A stretch of 33,157 nucleotides of DNA from a bacterium (GCA_030432735.1 JAUIMK010000010.1:1-33157), one strand, 5' to 3'. Shown: positions 25,416 through 33,157, counted from the first letter of the stretch. Numbers and translations are program-made. The notes: a model not told the origin generated them from the sequence alone.

Positions 25416-25498
25416 GGGACGAAAGCTCTCCCTCTTCCTTACCCGGTATGGTGCCACTCAGGGTCATTCGGGTCCCGGTCAGACGCGAATTCCCGCAG

Positions 25499-25531
25499 GC
25501 GGGCGCGCGGAGGTCCATCCGCGGCGCCCGC
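25499..25531 (-). terminator. Strong GC hairpin after the MtfA-type peptidase gene
   Basis: Arms GCGGGCGCGCGGA and TCCGC-g-GCGCCCGC pair over 13 bp with a single bulged G around a 6-base loop. It lies 18-50 bases past the stop at 25549 on the minus strand and upstream of the lipoprotein gene. No T-run; a second small inverted repeat (GCCGGC) lies next to it. Confidence 0.5.
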
Positions 25532-25548
25532 CGGCAGAGCCGGCCGGC

Positions 25549-26382
25549 TCAGGGACACCGCGTCGCACCGTCGCGGACGTCGCCGACCGTCCCGTCGCCC
25601 GCGCGCTCCATCCGCGCGCCGGGATCCTGACGATAGAAGCCGCGCAGGACCTCGTAGAGCTCCGCGTGGCGACGCCGGAGCTCGAGCGGGCGGTCGAAGA
25701 AGGCTTCGGTCGCGACCGCGAAGAACTCCGCTTCGGCGACGGCCCCGTACCCGTCGAGCAGCCCGGGACGGCCGGACCGGATCCGCTCGCGGAGAGCGCG
25801 GTATTCACGGTCGAAGACCTGCACCCAACGCGCGTATTCCTCCCGTCCCGCGAGCGGCGGGGTGCCGTCCGCCGCGCCGTCCTGCAGGTCGAGGGCGTGG
25901 GCGAACTCGTGATAGACGAGGTTGTGACCGCTCTCCGGATGCCGCGCGGTCCGCCTCACGGCGTCCCAGGCGAGCACGATCGGCCCCGCGCGCAGCGCCT
26001 GCCCGAGGATCGGGAGCGGGCTCGCGATCGGGCGCGTCGCGATCTCGAGCGCGCCCGGCGGCCGAGGAGGAAGGACGACGGTGGACGGATAGACGAGGAT
26101 CGTGCGGACGCGCCGGTAGGGCTCCCCCGGCAGTCCGAGCGCCAGCAGACAGGCCTGCGCCGCGATCGTCACGCGAATCTCGTCGTCGAGGACCTGCCCG
26201 CCGCAGCCCTCCCAGCGCTTCTCCGCGACGAAGTCCCGGACGAGCCGGCGCAGTCGGGTGCGCTCGACCGCGTCGAGCACGCGATCGTGCGCGACGTTGC
26301 GCGCGATGTGCTGCTCCCAGGCGTCCGGGAAGGGCTCCTCCGCGCGCTTCCTCCGGCGGCGAGCCCGCAGCCAGCGCAGCAC
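25549..26382 (-). CDS. mtfA: Zinc metallopeptidase of the MtfA (M90) family
   Basis: 277 residues from a GTG at 26382 (LRWLRARRRRKR start); E. coli MtfA has 265. The zinc-binding motif HEFAH (in YHEFAHALDLQDG) is intact and a Glu-rich helix downstream (AEAEFFAVATEAFFD) supplies the expected third ligand. Other family blocks: IRVTIAAQACLLALGL, LVYPSTVVLP, GPIVLAWDAV. In enterobacteria MtfA titrates the repressor Mlc and has aminopeptidase activity; whether this applies here is unknown. The start lies 5 bases past the stop of the macro-domain gene, so the two form an operon. The ribosome site (GAGGAG) is rather far from the GTG, so the exact start is uncertain. A longer frame to 26739 is shadow. 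Confidence 0.88.
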   Translation of the reverse strand: MLRWLRARRRRKRAEEPFPDAWEQHIARNVAHDRVLDAVERTRLRRLVRDFVAEKRWEGCGGQVLDDEIRVTIAAQACLLALGLPGEPYRRVRTILVYPSTVVLPPRPPGALEIATRPIASPLPILGQALRAGPIVLAWDAVRRTARHPESGHNLVYHEFAHALDLQDGAADGTPPLAGREEYARWVQVFDREYRALRERIRSGRPGLLDGYGAVAEAEFFAVATEAFFDRPLELRRRHAELYEVLRGFYRQDPGARMERAGDGTVGDVRDGATRCP

Positions 26383-26387
26383 CGCGG

Positions 26388-26885
26388 CTAGAGACCGGGC
26401 TCCTCGGCCTGCTGCCCCGGTCGGTACTCGGCGTAGACGTAGACCGGGATCTCGAGGTCGCCGAGACGCTGCTCGATCACCGGCCAGACCTCCTCCCAGT
26501 CGAGGCCGCCCACGCCCGTCGCGACGCGCGGCAACGCGATCGACGTGAAGCCCTCTTCGCCCACCATCTTCGCGAGGTTCTTCAGCGCATCGCTCACGTG
26601 CTTGATCGTGGCCTTGCCGGGGCGAGACGATGCACCGTGACCGTAGCCGCCTTCCTGCGTGATCAGGTTGACGACGCGGACGTTCTCCGGACCGCCCCAC
26701 ATCCACGCCTCCCCCGGCTTCGGATGCTGCTGGTGGCACCAGTGATGGAAGTCCTTGTGCATCGACGGGTACTGCTCGTGCAACGCGAGCGCGAGGCCCT
26801 GGTTCATGGGGTCGTTCGCGGCGATGCCGTGGGCGATGGCGTGGGCTCGGCTGAGCAGGATGTCGCCTTCCACCTGATGAATCAT
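26388..26885 (-). CDS. Macro-domain protein (ADP-ribose binding/hydrolysing type)
   Basis: 165 residues, one macro domain. VEGDILLSRAHAIAHGIAANDPMNQGLALAL fits the first ADP-ribose loop (GDI... then N.PMN.G.A), and LITQEGGYGHGASSRPG with ALPRVATGVGGLDWEEVWPVIEQ fits the later Gly-rich loop, most like the TARG1/DarG branch, which removes ADP-ribose from nucleic acid or protein. No DarT toxin gene adjoins. AGGAG lies 8 bases before the ATG at 26885, which decides this start over an ATG at 26921 with no ribosome site. Operon with the MtfA-type peptidase; divergent from the molybdopterin oxidoreductase. Confidence 0.88.
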   Translation of the reverse strand: MIHQVEGDILLSRAHAIAHGIAANDPMNQGLALALHEQYPSMHKDFHHWCHQQHPKPGEAWMWGGPENVRVVNLITQEGGYGHGASSRPGKATIKHVSDALKNLAKMVGEEGFTSIALPRVATGVGGLDWEEVWPVIEQRLGDLEIPVYVYAEYRPGQQAEEPGL

Positions 26886-26933
26886 TCCAATGGCTCCTGA
26901 ATCGTCGAAGGGGATCGACATCGTAGCACCGGG

Positions 26934-29138
26934 ATGGCGATCGCCGCCGGGAGCGCGATCTCGCGACCCGAGCGGGAGACCGTCTATCCTCGCCGGGTGA
27001 CGATCGACCAGCGAAGAGATCGGGAGACGGAGCGCCGGAGCTTCTGCCGGATCTGCAACGCGGCGTGCGGGCTTCGGATCACGACGCGGGACGACCGGGT
27101 CCTGCGGGTCCGCGGAGACCCGGAGCATCCGCTCTCGGCGGGATACACGTGTCCGAAGGGGCGTGCCAGCGCCGCCTTCCACCACGACCCGCGCCGACTC
27201 GACCACCCCCTCGTGCGGCGCGGTGACACGCTGGAGCGTCGGGGATGGAGCGAAGCGCTCGACGATCTCGCCTCTGCGCTGACCCGAATCGAGCGGGCCC
27301 ACGGGCGGGACGCGATCGCCTACTACCTGGGCACGGCGGTCGCCTTCGACACCTGCGGTTACTGGGGAACGCAGGCCTTCTTCGACGCCCACGGCACGCG
27401 CCAGCGCTACACCTGCGCGACGGTCGACACGCCCTGCAAGCTGCTCGTCTCCGAGCTGATGTCGGGATACTCGTTCCTGCACCCGATTCCCGACACCGAC
27501 CGTTGTCGGATGATGCTCCTGCTCGGCACGAACCCGGTCGTGTCCCACGGCCACCTGACCGGCATGACCAATCCGGTCGCCCATCTGCGGCGCGTCGCTC
27601 GCCAGGGCGAGCTGTGGGTCGTCGATCCCCGCCGCACCGCCAGCGCCCGACTCGCGACGCGACACCTGGCCATCCGACCCGGGACCGATGCCTTCCTGCT
27701 GGCCTTCCTCGCGCGCGAGCTGCTCCGTGACGGGGCGGATCCGGAGTACCTCGCGAACCACGCGGAGGGCGTCGACGCGCTCGCGGCGGCGGTCGGCCCC
27801 TTCGACCTCGCGCGCACGGTCGAAGCGACGGGCCTCGTGGCCGAGGACCTCCTCGATCTGCTCGCGGCCCTGCGACGCCACGGTCGCTTCGCCGGCCTGA
27901 GCGGAACGGGAACGACGATGTCCGCCGGCGCGAACGTGACCGAGTGGCTGCTCTGGACGCTGCAGGTCGTCACCGGATCCTTCGAGCGTCCCGGCGGCGC
28001 CTGGTTCAACCCGGGCTTCACGAGTCGACTCGATCGCAAGCGCGATTGGGTCCACGAGGAAGGCCTCGCCGAGCCCGGCCCGGCGAGCCGCCCCGAGCTG
28101 CCTCGGCGTCGCGGCGAGTACCCCTGCGCCGCGCTCGTCGACGAGATCGAGGCGGGCCACGTCCGCGCGCTCTTCGTCCCGGGCGGCAACCCGATCGCGG
28201 CCTTCCCCGAGACCGAGCGCACGATCGCGGCGCTCCGAAGCCTGGAGGTCCTCGTCGTCGGAGACGTGGTCGAGAACGAGATCGTCGAGCTGGCGACCCA
28301 CGTCTGGCCCTGCACGGGTCAGCTCGAGCGGGCGGACCTGTCCGGACTGATGGAGTTCTATCGGCTCGCCCCGATCGGTCAGCTCGCGCGACCCGTCGTT
28401 GCTCCGGTCGCCGAGCGTCGCCCGCTCTGGTGGTGCTTCGACGCGCTGGCGGAGCGATTGGACCTGTCGATTCGCCCGCCCGGATTCGAGCCCGCGCCCA
28501 CGCCCGAAGCCGAGGCACGGCTGCTCGCCCATCTCACGGATCCGGCGATCGATCTCGACGCCCTCGATCGCGCGCAGGTGCTCGACGAGCCGGTCGCGGG
28601 CTGGGTCGTCGACGGGCTGCTCCGTGGCGGACGTTGGCAGCTCGCACCGGACGTCTTCGTTCGACAGCTGGCCGAGCTCGAAGCGCCGCCCTCCTCCGCC
28701 CTGCTGATCCCCGGGCGTCAGCTGCGGACGATGAACTCGGCGCTCCGGGACGTCGCCGCGGAGCGCGAGCGGCTCGATGCGGTCGCGATCCACCTCGCGC
28801 CATCGGACGCCGAGGCGATCGAGGCCCAGGAAGGCGATCGCCTCGTCGTGCAGAGCGACGCGGGCGCGCTCGAAGGTCGCCTGCAGGTCGACCCGGACCT
28901 CCGCCCCGGCTCCGTCTGGATCCCGCACGGCTGGCTCGCGCCGAACGTCGGCCAGCTGACCCGGTCCGATCGCGACGTCGACCCCCTGACGGGAATGGTG
29001 CTGCAATCGGGCGTGCCGGTCCGCGTCGAACGGACCGAGGGCGCGCAGGAAAGCCGACCGGATTCCGAGCGGCCACGCGACGCCCCGCTCCACGCCGGCC
29101 GTCTCCGAACGAAGCGTCATTTGACGTCGGAGAACTAA
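26934..29138 (+). CDS. Stand-alone molybdopterin oxidoreductase (DMSO reductase superfamily)
   Basis: Up to 734 residues; a GTG at 26997 is an alternative start and gives an N-terminus just before the iron-sulphur motif. The [4Fe-4S] ligands are C-R-I-C-N-A-A-C and a fourth Cys in GYTCPKGRA, followed by the family's strands (LGTNPVVSHGHLTGM, LWVVDPRRTASARLA, LAIRPGTDAFLLA, FVPGGNPIAAFP, PCTGQLERADLSG) and a C-terminal molybdopterin-dinucleotide binding barrel (LLIPGRQLRTMNSAL, AIEAQEGDRLVVQSDAG). No Tat signal, so it is cytoplasmic. No iron-sulphur or membrane subunit is adjacent. The residue expected to ligate Mo lies near ATVDTPCKLLVSELMSG, where I see no clear canonical Cys, Sec or Ser. 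Substrate unknown. Confidence 0.9.
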   Translation: MAIAAGSAISRPERETVYPRRVTIDQRRDRETERRSFCRICNAACGLRITTRDDRVLRVRGDPEHPLSAGYTCPKGRASAAFHHDPRRLDHPLVRRGDTLERRGWSEALDDLASALTRIERAHGRDAIAYYLGTAVAFDTCGYWGTQAFFDAHGTRQRYTCATVDTPCKLLVSELMSGYSFLHPIPDTDRCRMMLLLGTNPVVSHGHLTGMTNPVAHLRRVARQGELWVVDPRRTASARLATRHLAIRPGTDAFLLAFLARELLRDGADPEYLANHAEGVDALAAAVGPFDLARTVEATGLVAEDLLDLLAALRRHGRFAGLSGTGTTMSAGANVTEWLLWTLQVVTGSFERPGGAWFNPGFTSRLDRKRDWVHEEGLAEPGPASRPELPRRRGEYPCAALVDEIEAGHVRALFVPGGNPIAAFPETERTIAALRSLEVLVVGDVVENEIVELATHVWPCTGQLERADLSGLMEFYRLAPIGQLARPVVAPVAERRPLWWCFDALAERLDLSIRPPGFEPAPTPEAEARLLAHLTDPAIDLDALDRAQVLDEPVAGWVVDGLLRGGRWQLAPDVFVRQLAELEAPPSSALLIPGRQLRTMNSALRDVAAERERLDAVAIHLAPSDAEAIEAQEGDRLVVQSDAGALEGRLQVDPDLRPGSVWIPHGWLAPNVGQLTRSDRDVDPLTGMVLQSGVPVRVERTEGAQESRPDSERPRDAPLHAGRLRTKRHLTSEN

Positions 29139-29149
29139 CAGCCTACCTC
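29121..29149 (+). promoter_or_regulatory. Possible sigma-70 promoter with very short leader
   Basis: TTGACG and TACCTC are separated by 17 bases, and the ATG at 29156 is 7 bases past the -10 box, so the transcript would be leaderless or nearly so. The -35 overlaps the end of the molybdopterin gene. The same TTGACGTCGG block occurs upstream of the gene at 32218. Confidence 0.35.
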
Positions 29150-29155
29150 TGCGTC

Positions 29156-29912
29156 ATGCGATCTCTCACGAACGGACTCGGGGAGCGAAGGTCCGCCGCC
29201 CGTCATCGGCTCGGCACGCTCCTACTCGTCGCGGCGGTCCTTGCCGGAACGGCAGGGTGCACCAACGTCCGCGTGCACTCCGCGGACGCGATCATTCCTG
29301 CGGGCCGCCTGGTCTGGGAGATCATCGAGCCGAGCGAGCGAGCGCGTCACGTCAGCGAGCGGTGTCGTCGCCGAGTTCGAGCTCGGGTACACCGAGGCGA
29401 ACGACAACCAGCCCGTGCGGGCGGGCGACGATCCCGAGATCGACGGGACGGAGTTCACGGGACCGACCGAGCTTCGCAACCGCGTACGGATGGTCGACTC
29501 GGCCGCCACCGTGCGTGCCGGATTGATCGTGCAGGACGTGCTCCGGATCGAGCCGCTCGTTGGACTCGAGGTGGTCACGACCGAGCTGCAGGTCGCGGGC
29601 GGGGGCCTGCAGGCCACGCAGCGGAGTCTCTATCTGGGCCCGCTCGCCGGGCTTCGCGCGGGGCTCCAGATCCACGATCGATTCGAGCTCTACGGCCTGA
29701 TCCGGGCCGCCGGACTCTTCTCGGTCTACAGCGACGCCTCCGGCAGTACGGCAGGCTCGGTCCGCGGCGAGGTGGGCGGGCGCGTCCGACTCTTCGAGCA
29801 CCTGGGACTCTTCGGAGGCTATCGGTGGATCGACCTCGACGACGAAGCTGGAGGGACCGACGTCACCTACGAGCTGCGTGGCCCCACCTTCGGCGCCGAG
29901 CTGCTCTTCTGA
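29156..29912 (+). pseudogene. Outer-membrane barrel protein interrupted by a frameshift
   Basis: The ATG frame at 29156 gives a signal peptide with a Cys (TLLLVAAVLAGTAGCTNV) and then IPAGRLVWEIIEPSERA, after which it becomes nonsense. The frame +1 continues sensibly as ASGVVAEFELGYTEANDNQP through strand-like segments (LRIEPLVGLEVVTTELQV, LFGGYRWIDLDDEAGG) to FGAELLF and a stop at 29912, a typical small beta-barrel end. Removing one GAGC unit from the (GAGC)3 tract at 29332-29343 joins both frames into a single 250-residue protein. This may be a real inactivation, a phase-variable switch, or a sequencing or assembly error. Confidence 0.75.
29332..29343 (+). repeat. (GAGC)3 tract at the frameshift
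   Basis: Three exact GAGC units lie at the point where the two reading frames of the outer-membrane barrel gene meet. Losing one unit restores the frame; gaining two also would. A three-unit tract is short for rapid slippage. Confidence 0.85.
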
Positions 29913-30008
29913 TTTGGCGTCCCTTCGCCGCCGCCGTCGGCGCGCCCTCGACGGGGGAGGCCGGCCGCCGCTGGCGCGCGTCGCCTGATGCCCCGGTGAC
30001 CTACGACC

Positions 30009-30782
30009 CTATCGGGCCTCGAGATCTTCGAGGCAGCGGTCGACGCCGTCGAGGATGCCGCCCGATTCGTAGACTTCCGCTTGCGGGCGGAGCTCCGAGC
30101 CGCGCGCCATGTAGATCGCGTTCCACTTGACGGCGCAGCCGACGTCGTACAGCTCGACGCCTTCCAGGTCGCTGATCTCGACGCCGACCCAGATCGCGGA
30201 AACGATCTGCGGCCAGTTGCCGAGCCCTTCGACGAAGTCGATCGTCTCGCCCTTCCAGATCAGCGGCTCTCCCACGGCGCGGAGGCCGCTGCTCGACCAC
30301 CCGACCGAGACGACCCGCGTGAAGAGGTTCGGGCGCAACGTCGCATCGACGTCCAGCTCGGTCGAGAGGTCTCGCGCGGTGTACTCGAAGGCGAGGCGAT
30401 GGATTTCCGGGTCCGCGACCCCCGTCTGCGTGTCGTAGACGCCGCCGAGGCTCTCGGCGTAGTCCCGCCAGCGCCGGTCGAACTCGACCGCGTCGATGAC
30501 GACGTATCCCTTCGAGCGAAGCGCCGAAGCGACCCTCTCGAGCATGTCCCTCGCCAGCGCCTCGCCGTCGACGTCCTCGAGCTGGAGACGGAGCGGGCGG
30601 AGCGCGATCGTCTTCACGTCCGCGCGAAACTTCTCCCGGGAAACCTTGTAGGGATCGTACCCTTCGGCGGCCGCGATCGACGCGAACGCGGCGCCTGCGG
30701 CCAACGAAGAGAGACCGACCGCGAGCAGCCGGCGGAGCAGACGATGCCTTCCCTCGCGTCGAGTGTGGGCCGGTCGTCTCAT
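30009..30782 (-). CDS. Exported protein of unknown function, paralogue of the gene at 32218
   Basis: 257 residues. Basic N-terminus and hydrophobic segment LLAVGLSSLAAGAAFASIAAA give a Sec signal peptide. The mature protein begins EGYDPYKVSREKFRADVKTIALRPLRL, then helices and strands: ALRSKGYVVIDAVEFDRRWRDYAESLGGVYDTQTGVAD, DVDATLRPNLFTRVVSVGWSSSGLRAVG. The order of elements (G-Y/F-x-V at the end of a helix, a YDxxTGxxD turn, an ELxxDxxLxP strand, then a V-x-W strand) matches the partial protein at 32218. The general layout resembles periplasmic LpoB/TolB-N-like lipoprotein domains, but I assign no function. ATGA overlap with the upstream M48 peptidase gene means they are co-translated. Confidence 0.8.
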   Translation of the reverse strand: MRRPAHTRREGRHRLLRRLLAVGLSSLAAGAAFASIAAAEGYDPYKVSREKFRADVKTIALRPLRLQLEDVDGEALARDMLERVASALRSKGYVVIDAVEFDRRWRDYAESLGGVYDTQTGVADPEIHRLAFEYTARDLSTELDVDATLRPNLFTRVVSVGWSSSGLRAVGEPLIWKGETIDFVEGLGNWPQIVSAIWVGVEISDLEGVELYDVGCAVKWNAIYMARGSELRPQAEVYESGGILDGVDRCLEDLEAR

Positions 30783-32164
30783 CGTCCCTCCCCGTTCGAC
30801 TTCTCGGCGTCCGGTCGGGTCGCCTCGTCGATGAAGCGCCGAATGATCGTCGCGTCCCGCGCTTCGGGCTCGGCCTCGAGGTAGGCCCGGAAAGAGGACG
30901 CGGCCTCGGCGGGCCGGTTCGTCTTGCGGTAGAGGAAGCCGAGCTCGCGCCGGACGGCGGCGCGGTCCGGCGCCAGGTCGGCCGCGCGTTCGAGCGCTTC
31001 GATCGCCTCGGGGATCTCCTCCGAGCGCGAGCCCCGCGCGCTCCGGATCGAGCCGAGGAGCTCCCAGGCGTCGGCCGAGTCGGACTCGAAGGCGAGCAGA
31101 CGTTCCAGGATCGTGATCGCCGCCTGGCGACGGCCGATCGCGCGATCCGCGCGCGCCGCATCGAGCACGGCCGCTTCGATTCGTGCCATGTAGCGCGCTT
31201 CTCGACTGGAATCGCTCCCGCCCTCCGTCCCGAGGTCCCGGCAGTGCTCCGCAGCCGCCGCGCACGCCGATCGCGCTTCGCCGATCAGCTTCTCGTAGGA
31301 CGCCTTGCGCTCCGTGAGCGCGGGATGACTAGCGTAGATGTACGGATCCTCTCCGGCATCTCCGACGTTGAGCTCTGCGCGCGTCGCCTCCTCGACGTCG
31401 ATCAATCGCTGGAAGAACGCTACGGACTCGTCGACGGGATAGCCCGCGGACTGCATCGCCTCGAAGCCATAACGGTCGGCCTCCGTCTCGAAGGCGCGCG
31501 AGTAGCCGCTCATCTGGCGCGCGAGGACGCCCTCCATTCCCTTCGACTCGAGATCGATGAAAGCGAAAGGGGACAAGCCGGTCGGCGCGAGCACGACCGC
31601 GATCGCGACTCGCGTCCAGGTCACACGGCTCTCCTCACGTTGCCGGGAGAGCTCCTCGCGTGCGATGTGGCGGAGCGCTTGATGACCGATCTCGTGCCCG
31701 AGGAGCGTCGCGAGCTGTCCCTCGTTCTCGATCCGCGCGAGGATGCCCGTGTGGAGATGGATGACGCCGTTCGCGAGCATCGACGCGTTCATGTAGGGAT
31801 TCTTGACGACGAAGACCCGGATCGAATCGGGAGCGAGTCCGCGGGCGACCAGGATCTCGTCGACTCGCGCCTGCAGGTACTCGTGGAGGGCGTCGTCTTC
31901 GAGGATGCGCTCCGCCTCGACCATCGCGGCGTGATACTCGTCGGTGGCCTCGATCGCCTCGAGCTCGTGGCCCGTCCGTTCGGCATCCGCCGGAAGGGCA
32001 TCGAGCTCGACGGGACGACGCCCGCCGCAGCCGAGGAAGACCAGCCCGATCATCAGGGTGGCGAATGCCCATCGCCCCCATTGGACGCGTAGAGCGACCG
32101 GTCCCAATCGAAGACGATCGTTCAGGGGGGCGCGGGCCGAACGACTTGACGTCGGGATGGCCAT
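30779..32164 (-). CDS. M48-family metallopeptidase with C-terminal TPR repeats, probable lipoprotein
   Basis: 461 residues from the ATG at 32164; a GTG at 32203 is a less likely start. The N-terminal hydrophobic segment FATLMIGLVFLGC ends at a Cys that could be lipidated. The peptidase core has the zinc motif HEIGH (TLLGHEIGHQALRHIAREEL) and the third ligand Glu in RAFETEADRYGFEAM, as in BepA/Oma1-type M48B enzymes that act on envelope proteins. ANGVIHLHTGIL is the usual edge strand. The last 120 residues form TPR-like helices (AIEALERAADLAPDRAAVRRELGFLYRKTNRPAEAASSFRAYLEAEPEA), also like BepA, an outer-membrane assembly and quality-control protease. Operon with the 257-residue exported protein. 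Confidence 0.92.
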   Translation of the reverse strand: MAIPTSSRSARAPLNDRLRLGPVALRVQWGRWAFATLMIGLVFLGCGGRRPVELDALPADAERTGHELEAIEATDEYHAAMVEAERILEDDALHEYLQARVDEILVARGLAPDSIRVFVVKNPYMNASMLANGVIHLHTGILARIENEGQLATLLGHEIGHQALRHIAREELSRQREESRVTWTRVAIAVVLAPTGLSPFAFIDLESKGMEGVLARQMSGYSRAFETEADRYGFEAMQSAGYPVDESVAFFQRLIDVEEATRAELNVGDAGEDPYIYASHPALTERKASYEKLIGEARSACAAAAEHCRDLGTEGGSDSSREARYMARIEAAVLDAARADRAIGRRQAAITILERLLAFESDSADAWELLGSIRSARGSRSEEIPEAIEALERAADLAPDRAAVRRELGFLYRKTNRPAEAASSFRAYLEAEPEARDATIIRRFIDEATRPDAEKSNGEGR

Positions 32165-32175
32165 GGCGAAATAAT
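32146..32175 (+). promoter_or_regulatory. Possible sigma-70 promoter for the lipoprotein gene at 32218
   Basis: TTGACG at 32146-32151 and AATAAT at 32170-32175 are 18 bases apart. The AT-rich -10 stands out in this high-GC sequence. The -35 lies inside the first codons of the divergent M48 gene. Confidence 0.4.
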
Positions 32176-32217
32176 GCCCGAACGATGCAGCGAGAACAAG
32201 CACGGGGACGCGCGCGA

Positions 32218-33157
32218 ATGAGACCCTTCCGAACCATGCTAGGCGCCCCCGCCGTACGCAGGCTGGCCCGAACCGCGGTGCTCCTGGCGATCGCGGCCTG
32301 CCTCCCGGGCTGCTTCACGATCCACAAGGACCAGCCCGCGCTCCTGGTGCCGACGCATCCCTTCGTGACCTCCGAGGAAGCGACCGCCTTCCGGACCGGG
32401 GGCGAGCCCGAGATTCCGGCTGCGACCGTGGCCGAGGGTGAGAGCGAGGGCGAGGGCGAGGGCGAGCCCGCCCCACCCGCCTACGTGGTGAGCGAGCGGG
32501 CGACCGTCTTCTGTGTCGACCATGTGAGAGACGCCTACGGTTTCCCGGACGAAGGGGACCAGGAGGACGAAGAGAACGAAGACGAAGAGGACGACGATCG
32601 CGTCGCCGCCTTCGGAGAGCGCCTCCAGAAGGCGGTCACGGAGCTCGGATTCGACGTCGTCGAGCCCGATCCCCTGAACGCGGTCTGGGATCGCGTCTTC
32701 GAGGAAGCCGATCCGATCCACGATCCGTATACCGGCATTCGCGACGTCGAGGCCTTCGATCGGACGCGCCTCGCCGCGCTCGGCGCCCTCCGCGACGAGC
32801 TCGGCTGCGACTTTCTCCTGTCGCCGATGGTGATCACGGTCTCGGCGAGGTGGAACGCCGGAGTGATGAGCTGGGACGGCGCGACCTACCGGTTCACGAA
32901 GGGGATGATGCCGGGATCCGGCGCGTACGGGTACGTCCCCGCGCTCAGCCTCCACGTGAACGTGATCGAGCTCGACGGGGGCGAGCGCGTCTACTTCGGA
33001 ACGGGCGGGATCCAGCCGCTGTCCGAGATCCACGGCGGCTTCTGGAAGGACGAGTTCGAGCAGGTCTCGACGGACGAGCTCTTGCGGAACGAGAGCCTCA
33101 ACGACGCGGCGATCGAGCGCGCGATCCTGCAGCTGAGCCGAACCGAAGTGGATGCGC
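32218..33157 (+). CDS. Lipoprotein of unknown function, cut by the window end
   Basis: 313 codons visible with no stop. Signal peptide and a clear lipobox (ACLPGC). After about 40 residues an acidic, low-complexity linker follows: a GAGGGC hexanucleotide repeat encoding EGEGEGE, then later EDEENEDEEDDD. The folded part (FGERLQKAVTELGFDVVEPDPLNAVWDRVF, then DPYTGIRDVEAFD, ALRDELGCDFLLSPMVITVSARWNAG) matches the order of elements in the 257-residue protein at 30009-30782, so the two look like distant paralogues on either side of the M48 peptidase. Probably a periplasmic outer-membrane lipoprotein; no recognised family. Confidence 0.8.
   Translation, partial: MRPFRTMLGAPAVRRLARTAVLLAIAACLPGCFTIHKDQPALLVPTHPFVTSEEATAFRTGGEPEIPAATVAEGESEGEGEGEPAPPAYVVSERATVFCVDHVRDAYGFPDEGDQEDEENEDEEDDDRVAAFGERLQKAVTELGFDVVEPDPLNAVWDRVFEEADPIHDPYTGIRDVEAFDRTRLAALGALRDELGCDFLLSPMVITVSARWNAGVMSWDGATYRFTKGMMPGSGAYGYVPALSLHVNVIELDGGERVYFGTGGIQPLSEIHGGFWKDEFEQVSTDELLRNESLNDAAIERAILQLSRTEVDA

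Noticed and set aside
26388-29120. Minus-strand open frame of 910 codons running through the molybdopterin gene into the macro-domain gene
   Set aside because: The first 745 residues are the antisense of the molybdopterin enzyme and have no family features; only the macro-domain end is real.

Overview
The window is a high-GC stretch (GC-rich third codon positions throughout) of a Gram-negative bacterial chromosome. Outer-membrane barrels, many exported or lipid-anchored proteins, a PEP-CTERM protein, several c-type cytochromes and parallel beta-helix proteins suggest an environmental, probably marine or aquatic, delta-proteobacterial or Myxococcota-like organism. The lineage is inference from gene style; no rRNA or other marker is present. 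I saw no tRNA, rRNA, CRISPR array or insertion sequence.

Layout. 1-2674: surface proteins (a cut-off exported protein, a PEP-CTERM protein, a beta-helix protein). 2930-4492: an OmpA-type lipoprotein. 4777-7245: a stress-like cassette, with dodecin, a small coiled-coil protein and a universal stress protein on the minus strand and an exported BON-domain protein on the plus strand; the 435-bp gap between them holds a good sigma-54 promoter, a weaker one facing the other way and a perfect dyad between the two. 7473-7928: an exported DsrE-like protein. 8023-11442 (minus): a tight operon of outer-membrane porin, cytochrome c'-like protein and DASS-family carboxylate/anion symporter.

11579-17855 (plus): a complete Na+-translocating NADH:quinone oxidoreductase operon nqrABCDEF with overlapping genes, followed by a two-CBS-domain protein. 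17895-21768: a monoheme cytochrome c (minus) divergent from a decaheme MtrA/PioA/DmsE-type cytochrome and an MtrB/PioB-type outer-membrane barrel, which together form a trans-outer-membrane electron conduit. With the Na+ pump and the symporter next door this looks like an energy-metabolism island: quinone-linked electron flow, a sodium gradient, uptake of an organic or inorganic anion, and electron exchange across the outer membrane.

21769-22105 holds no intact gene. It is a mosaic of a 12-bp tandem repeat, a copied piece of the C-terminus of the lipoprotein gene at 23325-25415, and a copied piece of the BON-gene 3' region 15 kb away that carries an internal deletion. 22106-25415: a second beta-helix protein with 63-bp internal repeats and a large beta-helix lipoprotein. 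25549-29138: an MtfA-type metallopeptidase, a macro-domain protein and a stand-alone molybdopterin oxidoreductase. 29156-29912: an outer-membrane barrel gene broken by a frameshift exactly at a (GAGC)3 tract. 30009-33157: an M48 peptidase/TPR lipoprotein flanked by two exported proteins that look like distant paralogues of each other; the last is cut by the window end.
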